Origin: Hydrogenophaga sp. BPS33
GTDB lineage: Bacteria > Pseudomonadota > Gammaproteobacteria > Burkholderiales > Burkholderiaceae_C
Assembly (NCBI RefSeq): GCF_009859475.1
Contig: NZ_CP044549.1
Location: 3,224,001 to 3,288,000 of the forward strand
Reading direction: 5' to 3'
DNA length: 64,000 bases
The translations under genes and the position numbers were made by a program. Shown here one piece after another: positions 28,349-33,960 of this stretch (position 1 is its first letter; every line of letters begins with the position of its first letter). The notes beneath the pieces were generated by a model that worked only from the letters and a program-made list of their open reading frames with translations, was not told where the DNA came from and made no database searches.

Positions 28349-28362
28349 TTGATGTGGATCAA
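28349..28362 (+). promoter_or_regulatory. FNR box of the NO-defence cluster
   Basis: TTGATGTGGATCAA, a perfect FNR consensus dyad. The NsrR-type operator at 28395-28417 lies where the start of transcription is expected (about +1), so activation by FNR/Dnr and repression by NsrR would be combined. Confidence 0.85.
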
Positions 28363-28394
28363 TCCATTCTCTTCATGGCTGGTCGTGGTCCTTT

Positions 28395-28417
28395 AAGATG
28401 CATAGAATATACATCTT
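28395..28417 (+). promoter_or_regulatory. NsrR-type operator
   Basis: An 11-1-11 dyad: left half AAGATGCATAG, central A, right half ATATACATCTT. The E. coli NsrR consensus is AAGATGCATTT-n-AAATGCATCTT. The outer AAGATG/CATCTT is perfect. The nsrR gene lies in the same cluster downstream, giving an autoregulatory loop. Confidence 0.8.
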
Positions 28418-28456
28418 ATAAGGCCTTGCGATCGGCAAGCCAAGGAGTCCGAATTG

Positions 28457-28858
28457 ATGGTCACCGAACTGTGTTCCGAGGATGACGTTTCCAACCTGGT
28501 CCACGCGTTCTACGCACGGGTGCGGCAGGACGAGGTCCTCGGCCCCATCTTCGACGCGCACGTAGACGAATGGGAGCACCATCTGGCGAAGCTGGTGGAC
28601 TTCTGGTCGTCCATCCTGCGCCGTACCGGGCGTTTTGCCGGCGCGCCCATGCCCAAGCACGCCGTTCTTCCAGGTCTGACCGCCGAACTGTTCCAGCGCT
28701 GGTTGGCATTGTTCCGGGAGACCGCCGCAGCACAGCCCAATCGCGCCATGGGCGAGCAGGCTTGCGCGATGGCCGAACGCATCGCGCAAAGCCTGTGGAT
28801 GGGCTACCAGATGAACCGCGATCCAGATGCCATCCCGACCGCGCTGTCACATGACTGA
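28457..28858 (+). CDS. Group III truncated haemoglobin
   Basis: 133-residue truncated globin of group III (Campylobacter Ctb-like). Visible: F-Y-A-R-V-R-Q-D-E-V-L-G-P-I-F near the N terminus (B/C helices with Tyr B10-type aromatic), W-x-x-H-L-A-K-L-V-D-F-W in the E helix, and H-x-x-L-P-G-L in the F region supplying the proximal histidine. In this context it most likely binds or detoxifies nitric oxide. GGAG precedes the ATG. It overlaps nnrS by 8 nt. Confidence 0.85.
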   Translation: MVTELCSEDDVSNLVHAFYARVRQDEVLGPIFDAHVDEWEHHLAKLVDFWSSILRRTGRFAGAPMPKHAVLPGLTAELFQRWLALFRETAAAQPNRAMGEQACAMAERIAQSLWMGYQMNRDPDAIPTALSHD

Positions 28859-30098
28859 GTTGATGCGAATCGACGAGCCGGGGCAGGCGAGGGCGCTTGT
28901 CCCGCAGTGGTCTGCATTTCTCGAGATGGGCTTCCGGCCTCTGTACCTAGCAGGCTGCTTCTGGGCTGCTGTCGCGGTAGCGCTTTGGCTTTTCGCGCCA
29001 AGTCTGCTGCGTGGACAGCTTGCCGGCGTGATCTGGCATGCGCACGAGATGCTCTGGGGCTTCATCGCCACCATTGCCGTTGGTTTCCTGCTCACGGCGG
29101 GCAACAACTGGACGGGAATGAATCTGCTCAAGGGCCGCGCACTGGGTGCCTTGGGTCTGCTGTGGGTGCTGGCGCGCGTGGGCTACCTCGTTCCCGGCGC
29201 GGCCTCCTTCTGGCTGGCCGCGGCTTGCGAGCTTCTGTTCTTTGCCTGGGCGGCCGCAGCGCTGGGTCGCGCCATCTACGGTGCTTTGAACCAGCGCAAT
29301 TACGGTGTGCCCTTGCTCGTGCTGGCGCTGGGCGTGGCCGACGCCTTGTTCCTGCTCGCCGCGTGGCAGGGTGACTACGTGCTTCTGATGCAGCGCTTCA
29401 ACGCGGGACTGCTGTGCATGGCCGTGGTTGCACTGCTGGTGGCACGTCGGGTGATTCCGTTTTTCGCCATGCGGGCGGTGCCGGGGTTGACGATTCCCAT
29501 GCATACCCGCAGCGGCCATTGGCAACTCGGCGCGAGTGGCCTGGCCATCGCCTTCGGGCTGTTGGGGTGGATGTCGGCCATGGCCACTTTCCTGGCCGCA
29601 GCCGGCGTGATCGCACTGGTCCAGGTGCTGGCCTGGAAACCGTGGGCGGTGCGGCGCGTGCCTTTGCTCTGGATTCTCTATGTCGGTTACGCCGCGCTCG
29701 GTATGGGCCTGCTGGTGGCGGCTGCGCATGCGTCGGGATGGCTGTTGCGCGCCGCATGGCCAGTGCATGTGATCGGCGTGGCCGGATTTTCGGTGCTCAT
29801 CATCGGGATGGTGACGCGCACGGCGCTGGGGCATCTGGGACGACCGCTGCGTGCCGGTAGCCTCATCGTGTGGTGCTATGTGCTGGTGATCGCCGCCGCC
29901 GCGCTCCGCCTGCTGGCCTTGTTGCCGACCAGCTGGGCGATGATCGCGTTGCACGCCTCGGCCGGTGCCTGGGTGCTGGCGTTTGGGTTGTATGGTTGGC
30001 GTTTTTTCCCGATGATGATTCGCCCAGGCCTTGACCAGAAAGCGACGTCGGTGCTCAAGGCGGTGAAGATTTCCACGCCATCGCGCACATCCCGATGA
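28851..30098 (+). CDS. nnrS: NnrS family haem-copper membrane protein
   Basis: 415 residues, about twelve membrane helices. The N-terminal F-R-P-L-Y-L and the W-H-A-H-E-M at about 63-68 are NnrS signatures; these histidines bind haem and copper in characterised members. NnrS protects against nitrosative stress and is controlled by NO regulators. The start inside the globin gene implies coupling. It is followed after 13 nt by nsrR. Confidence 0.92.
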   Translation: MTELMRIDEPGQARALVPQWSAFLEMGFRPLYLAGCFWAAVAVALWLFAPSLLRGQLAGVIWHAHEMLWGFIATIAVGFLLTAGNNWTGMNLLKGRALGALGLLWVLARVGYLVPGAASFWLAAACELLFFAWAAAALGRAIYGALNQRNYGVPLLVLALGVADALFLLAAWQGDYVLLMQRFNAGLLCMAVVALLVARRVIPFFAMRAVPGLTIPMHTRSGHWQLGASGLAIAFGLLGWMSAMATFLAAAGVIALVQVLAWKPWAVRRVPLLWILYVGYAALGMGLLVAAAHASGWLLRAAWPVHVIGVAGFSVLIIGMVTRTALGHLGRPLRAGSLIVWCYVLVIAAAALRLLALLPTSWAMIALHASAGAWVLAFGLYGWRFFPMMIRPGLDQKATSVLKAVKISTPSRTSR

Positions 30099-30111
30099 TC
30101 GGAGTCCATCG

Positions 30112-30567
30112 ATGCGGCTGACCACGATGACCGACTATGCGCTGCGCCTGTTGATGTACGTGGCGCAGCAGCCGGAGCGTCTGTGCACGATCTCGGAGGT
30201 CGCACAGGCTTACGGCATCTCCGAGGCACATCTGATGAAAGTCACGCACCAACTCGGCCTGCAGGGCTGGATCGAGACCGTGCGTGGCAAGGGAGGCGGG
30301 ATGCGCCTGGCGCATTCCCCCCAGACCATCAACCTCGGCGCCGTGGTGCGCAGCATCGAGCCGGACTTCGCGCTGGTGGAGTGCTTCGCCACTGGGGGCC
30401 AGTGCACGTTGACAGGCCAGTGCCGGCTCGCCGACGTGCTCGGCGGCGCCTTGCAGAGCTTCATGGCGCACCTGGACGGTTTCACGTTGGCCGACCTGCT
30501 GCCGGGAGGGGGTCTTCAACTCGCAAAAGGGCGCCGCATCCGCATTGAGCGGAGGAGGTCGGTTTGA
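30112..30567 (+). CDS. nsrR: Rrf2 family NO-sensing repressor NsrR
   Basis: 151-residue Rrf2 regulator: winged helix with M-R-L-T-T-M-T-D-Y-A-L-R-L-L-M-Y at the N terminus, and the three cluster cysteines C91, C98 and C104 in the C-F-A-T-G-G-Q-C-T-L-T-G-Q-C loop. Asp8, the fourth cluster ligand known for NsrR, is present. NO destroys the Fe-S cluster and releases DNA. Distinguished from IscR by the Asp8 and by its operator at 28395. The tail is basic. Confidence 0.9.
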   Translation: MRLTTMTDYALRLLMYVAQQPERLCTISEVAQAYGISEAHLMKVTHQLGLQGWIETVRGKGGGMRLAHSPQTINLGAVVRSIEPDFALVECFATGGQCTLTGQCRLADVLGGALQSFMAHLDGFTLADLLPGGGLQLAKGRRIRIERRRSV

Positions 30568-30617
30568 GCATCTGTGTGCTGTTGGCGAAGACCATGCATT
30601 GTTTGCAAGGGTGATGC

Positions 30618-31025
30618 ATGGTGCTGGCCGACTTATATCCCTTCATAAAGGCGACCCACGTGGGGCTGGCGTTGCTCAGTGGCGGTCTGTTCGCGGGGCG
30701 GGGCCTGGGCGTGCTGCTGAGTGCGACCGCACCCATGGCGCCATGGGTGCGCCGTTTGAGCCAGGTTATCGACACCGCCTTGTTGGGCGCGGCATTGCTG
30801 TTGCTGTGGATACTGCGGATCAATCCCTTTGCCACGCCGTGGCTGCTGGTCAAGCTCACACTGCTGGTGGCCTACATCGTGTTCGGGACACTCGCGCTCA
30901 GACGGGCGTCGACCCGTACCGGCAAGGCGCTGGCATTCGTTTTGGCCTTGTGTTGTTTCGCGGTGATGGCGGCCATTGCCCGCACGCACGACCCGATGGG
31001 CATGTTGCGCATGATGGGCTTGTGA
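30618..31025 (+). CDS. SirB-like integral membrane protein
   Basis: 135 residues with four predicted membrane helices; Y-P-F-I-K-A-T-H-V-G-L-A-L-L-S-G-G-L-F near the N terminus matches the SirB/YchQ family (PF04247), including its conserved His. Function is not known; the name comes from an old effect on Salmonella invasion genes. Its place between nsrR and sdhB on the same strand, with short gaps, suggests it belongs to the NO-responsive unit. Confidence 0.78.
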   Translation: MVLADLYPFIKATHVGLALLSGGLFAGRGLGVLLSATAPMAPWVRRLSQVIDTALLGAALLLLWILRINPFATPWLLVKLTLLVAYIVFGTLALRRASTRTGKALAFVLALCCFAVMAAIARTHDPMGMLRMMGL

Positions 31026-31052
31026 CGGCGGTGCGTCCCGAAGGAAGCCCAT

Positions 31053-31751
31053 ATGCACGTTTTCCGCATCTACCGCTACGACCCGGATCTCGATGTCATG
31101 CCCCGCATGCAGACGCTGGAGATCGAAGTCAACCGGGGCGACCGCATGTTGCTCGATGTGCTGATGCGCCTGAAGGCCATGGACCCGAGTCTGAGCTTTC
31201 GCCGCTCTTGCCGCGAGGGCATTTGCGGCTCGGACGCCATGAACATCAACGGCAAGAACGGCCTGGCCTGCATCACCAACATGAACACACTGCCACGCCA
31301 GGTGGTGCTCAAGCCGCTGCCCGGGCTGCCAGTCATACGCGATCTGATCGTGGACATGACCGCCTTTTTCAAGCAATACCACTCGATCAAGCCCTATCTC
31401 GTCAACCCGGCGCCGGCCCCCGAGCGCGAACGCTTGCAGTCGCCCGAACAGCGCGACGAACTCAACGGCCTGTACGAATGCATCCTGTGCGCCTGCTGCA
31501 CGTCGGCATGTCCGAGCTTCTGGTGGAATCCGGACAAATACGTCGGGCCGGCCGGCTTGCTGCAGGCCTATCGCTTTCTCGTGGACAGCCGCGACACGGC
31601 CACCGCCGAGCGGCTCGACAACCTGAACGACCCGTATCGCCTGTTCCGATGCCGCTCCATTCTGAACTGCGTGGACGTGTGTCCGAAGGGCTTGCGGCCC
31701 GTGGGAGCCATCAGCAAGATCAAGGAAATGATGGTTCGGCGAAGCCTTTGA
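31053..31751 (+). CDS. sdhB: Succinate dehydrogenase iron-sulfur subunit-like protein, orphan
   Basis: 232 residues, full SdhB length. The 2Fe-2S site C-R-E-G-I-C-G-S-D is at about 51-59 with a further C near 72; the 4Fe-4S/3Fe-4S sites are C-I-L-C-A-C-C-T-S-A-C-P at about 145-156 and C-R-S-I-L-N-C-V-D-V-C-P at about 198-209. All cluster cysteines are present, so the protein looks functional. No sdhA, sdhC or sdhD is next to it, and the chromosome probably has another sdhB in the normal operon, so this seems an extra, NO-linked copy. Confidence 0.85.
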   Translation: MHVFRIYRYDPDLDVMPRMQTLEIEVNRGDRMLLDVLMRLKAMDPSLSFRRSCREGICGSDAMNINGKNGLACITNMNTLPRQVVLKPLPGLPVIRDLIVDMTAFFKQYHSIKPYLVNPAPAPERERLQSPEQRDELNGLYECILCACCTSACPSFWWNPDKYVGPAGLLQAYRFLVDSRDTATAERLDNLNDPYRLFRCRSILNCVDVCPKGLRPVGAISKIKEMMVRRSL

Positions 31752-31833
31752 CGTTTCTGGCAGCACCGTTCAAGCTTGCCTCGCGCACCCATCCGTGTCA
31801 CGCGTCTACCACCCGTCTCAACCAGGAAACCCC

Positions 31834-32163
31834 ATGGCACTGCATCATCTTCAGCCGGGCGAGATCGCCAACCTGCAACATGTTGGCGGTGATGCACTGA
31901 GCAGCCAATCCAGCGCCTTGTTCAAAACCGATCAGTTGGAGGTCATGCGCCTGGTGTTGCCCCTGGGCAGCTCCTTGCCGTTGCATTCGGTGGCGGGCGA
32001 GATCACGGTGCAATGTTTGCAGGGCGCTATCGAGTTTGAGACGCCGGGGCATTTGCAGAAGCTGCAGGCGGGGCAACTGCTCTACCTGCGCGGTGGAGAG
32101 CCACACAGCCTGCTCGCGCTGGAGGATGCCTGCGTGCTGGTCACCGTCGTACTGGGTGCATGA
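31834..32163 (+). CDS. Small cupin domain protein
   Basis: 109 residues, single cupin barrel. L-P-L-H-S-V-A-G-E-I-T-V-Q-C-L-Q-G near residue 50 corresponds to cupin motif 1 with a single clear His and a Glu, and G-G-E-P-H-S-L-L-A near 88 to motif 2. The metal ligand set therefore seems to be His-Glu-His. Ligand unknown. Chosen start follows CAGGAAA. Last gene before the intergenic region at 32164. Confidence 0.75.
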   Translation: MALHHLQPGEIANLQHVGGDALSSQSSALFKTDQLEVMRLVLPLGSSLPLHSVAGEITVQCLQGAIEFETPGHLQKLQAGQLLYLRGGEPHSLLALEDACVLVTVVLGA

Positions 32164-32416
32164 CCACGCCGGTTTAAAGGCGGCTGGTGATGCGACGCAG
32201 CAAGCGGGACCGTGAGCGGTCCGGAAGGAAAGCCACGCAACACCGTAAGGTGATCTTTAAACATTCCACGATGTATATTATGTATATATAAACAAAGACA
32301 AACGCGGATGTTGCGCTGCGTCCAGCCGGTCTTTGCATCGCATGCCAGCGCGCCGGAGAAAATCCATCGACCCGTCTGCGAGTGCGCCAGGACGCGAAGC
32401 GCCGCCGTTGAGTGAT
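32164..32416. other. Intergenic region with AT-rich direct repeat
   Basis: No gene is seen. At about 32268-32288 two copies of ATGTATAT lie head to tail (ATGTATATT ATGTATATA) in a strongly AT-rich patch, unlike the surrounding GC-rich DNA. It lies between a plus-strand cupin gene and the 3' end of a minus-strand cytochrome gene, so it has no evident downstream gene to control. Confidence 0.4.
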
Positions 32417-32842
32417 TCAAGGTGCCTGGATGCGGCTGATGTACTCGAGAAGCACCAGGATACGGGCGCGCACCAGCCCGGCCGAGTCGTAGTGTCCGCG
32501 GGCTTCCCGCATCTGCTGGGCGTCTTCGATTCTGTACTCACGGCCCCAGACCGGCATATCTCGGGAACCGTGGCTGGGCACGTCCGCACCATCGATGACG
32601 GCGTACAGGCGATTGATCGGCAGCACCCCCTGGTTTTTCTTCGCCAGCTGCGTGAGGTCTGGCGGGCTCTTGCGCAGGAGGTCCACTATCGGTCCGTTGC
32701 CTTTGCCTCCAACGCCATGGCAACTGGCACAGTTGTCGGCGAATTCCTGCTTGCCGGGATCGAAGACGGCGGGCTGCGCCAACGCAGTGCCCCAGCAGGA
32801 AACGATGGCGAGTGTGAGAAGTGCTCTCGGGATAGGCTTCAT
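32417..32842 (-). CDS. Class I c-type cytochrome, periplasmic
   Basis: 141 residues: signal peptide of about 23 residues (M-K-P-I-P-R-A-L-L start, A-L-A-Q-P cleavage), then C-A-S-C-H haem-binding site at about residue 40 and a sixth-ligand Met candidate in R-D-M-P-V-W-G near 97. Fits small diffusible monohaem carriers. AGGAG precedes the chosen ATG. It is 52 nt downstream of hsp20 on the same strand, so it probably shares the hsp20 promoter, an odd pairing for a chaperone gene. Confidence 0.85.
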   Translation of the reverse strand: MKPIPRALLTLAIVSCWGTALAQPAVFDPGKQEFADNCASCHGVGGKGNGPIVDLLRKSPPDLTQLAKKNQGVLPINRLYAVIDGADVPSHGSRDMPVWGREYRIEDAQQMREARGHYDSAGLVRARILVLLEYISRIQAP

Positions 32843-32894
32843 GAATGTTCTCCTGGTTGCGTTGGTTGTCCGTTCGACGGGTGTGTCCATGCCG

Positions 32895-33323
32895 TCACTG
32901 GATCGCAATGCGCTTGCTGGAAACGTCGGTCTTCTTCGGAAGCGTCAGGGCCAGGATGCCGTTCTTGTAGCTGGCCTGGACCTTGCCCTCGTCCACGGGA
33001 CAAGCCAGGGTGAAGCTGCGGCTGGCGTAGCCCTCCTGGCGTTCACGGCGAAGCACCCGGTCACCGTTGCCCTTCTCTTCCTTGTCCGACTTCACCTCAG
33101 CGCTGATGGTGACCTGGTTGCCGTCGACACGCACGTCGATGTCATCCTTCTGCACGCCGGGGATCTCGGCCTTGACGGTGTAACTGCCGTTGTGCTCGGA
33201 GAGGTCGATCTTGATGCGCGGAACCGCGTCGGGCATGTCTACCCGCCATGGTCGCAATAGCGAGCGAAACGCATCGTCGAAGGGATCGATGGCAAAAGGG
33301 TCAATCGCACGAAGTTCGTTCAT
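32895..33323 (-). CDS. Small heat shock protein Hsp20 (copy 1)
   Basis: 142-residue alpha-crystallin protein. The crystallin domain spans about 40-130, with V-K-A-E-I-P-G-V at its start and the G-I-L-A-L-T-L-P-K block near its end; the C-terminal I-A-I is the I-x-I motif needed for oligomers. It closely resembles copy 2 at 45850-46278 and has the same length, and both are preceded by the same kind of FNR-type promoter rather than a sigma-32 one. AAGGAG lies before the ATG. Confidence 0.93.
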   Translation of the reverse strand: MNELRAIDPFAIDPFDDAFRSLLRPWRVDMPDAVPRIKIDLSEHNGSYTVKAEIPGVQKDDIDVRVDGNQVTISAEVKSDKEEKGNGDRVLRRERQEGYASRSFTLACPVDEGKVQASYKNGILALTLPKKTDVSSKRIAIQ

Positions 33324-33425
33324 GGTGGTGCTCCTTGGTGACAGTGAACAGGTTCGTCTGTGAGGTCCGTCGCACGACGGAACTCCGGTGCACAGGCATA
33401 TTGCGACAGCGCAGCGGAAGGCCGA

Positions 33426-33439
33426 TTGAGCACACGCAA
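33426..33439 (-). promoter_or_regulatory. FNR-type box and -10 for hsp20 copy 1
   Basis: Plus strand TTGAGCACACGCAA (minus TTGCGTGTGCTCAA). A -10 hexamer CAATAT on the minus strand starts at 33403, 36 nt from the box start, giving a transcription start near 33391, about 68 nt before the hsp20 ATG. Confidence 0.65.
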
Positions 33440-33537
33440 CAAAGGCAGAAAAAGCCACAAAGGTCGCGTCGGGCCCGCTCGCCAGCGTTGACGCCACACC
33501 GTTCATTTCAATGGTCATCGCGGCTCTGAAAAGAGAT

Positions 33538-33589
33538 GGCCCGCCGTCCTTTCGGAGGGCGGGCCCTGGTGTGCATTGAGCAGGCTCAA
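33538..33589. repeat. Hairpin-plus-palindrome module, copy 1
   Basis: GC-rich hairpin GGCCCGCC-G-TCC / GGA-G-GGCGGGCC at 33538-33565 followed by TTGAGCAGGCTCAA at 33576-33589. The same two-part module is at 44492-44550. No T-run follows the hairpin and no -10 fits the palindrome on either strand. It lies between hsp20 copy 1 and the integrase remnant. Confidence 0.6.
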
Positions 33590-33636
33590 CAGAACGCTCG
33601 TGCACGGTCTGGCGGTGCTGTCCAAAAGCCCACCAG

Positions 33637-33960
33637 ATGCGCGACGTGAAAAACCCGTGTCAGGACCCCAAGGTGCGTGAATTGCTTTCGCGCACGCGCA
33701 AGGCCTACACCAAGCGGGGTGAGATGCCCAAGAAGAAAGAAGCACTGACCAAGGGTCTTCTCGAAAACGAACCAGAGTGGTGTCGACCGGCCCTAAAACC
33801 ACAAGCCGGTGCTTGGGCCAGCAGGTGCTGCACTGGAGGATTGGCTACTGACCTGCGGGATCCACGAGGGCGCCCTCTTCCGCCGGGTGCTCAAGGGCGG
33901 CCACCTGGGCGGCACGCTGTCGGCCGCCGCCGTGTCAGCGGCAGGGTGGATCCAGCAACG
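33637..33960 (+). pseudogene. Tyrosine recombinase/integrase remnant
   Basis: Two pieces in different frames. At 33637-33780 the frame gives N-P-C-Q-D-P-K-V-R-E-L-L-S-R-T-R-K-A-Y and K-K-K-E-A-L-T, resembling the core-binding end of phage-type integrases. At 33812-33940 a second frame gives L-E-D-W-L-L-T-C-G-I-H-E-G-A-L-F-R-R-V, then G-G-H-L-G-G-T-L-S, the segment just before the catalytic HxxR/Tyr part. The catalytic centre between and after is missing and the fragment runs into the 3' end of fdhA. Identification is by pattern memory. Confidence 0.55.

Noticed and set aside
33576..33589. Palindrome of the hairpin module as an active FNR promoter
   Set aside because: No yAnnnT hexamer at 35-36 nt on either strand, unlike the other boxes; kept as part of the repeat module instead.
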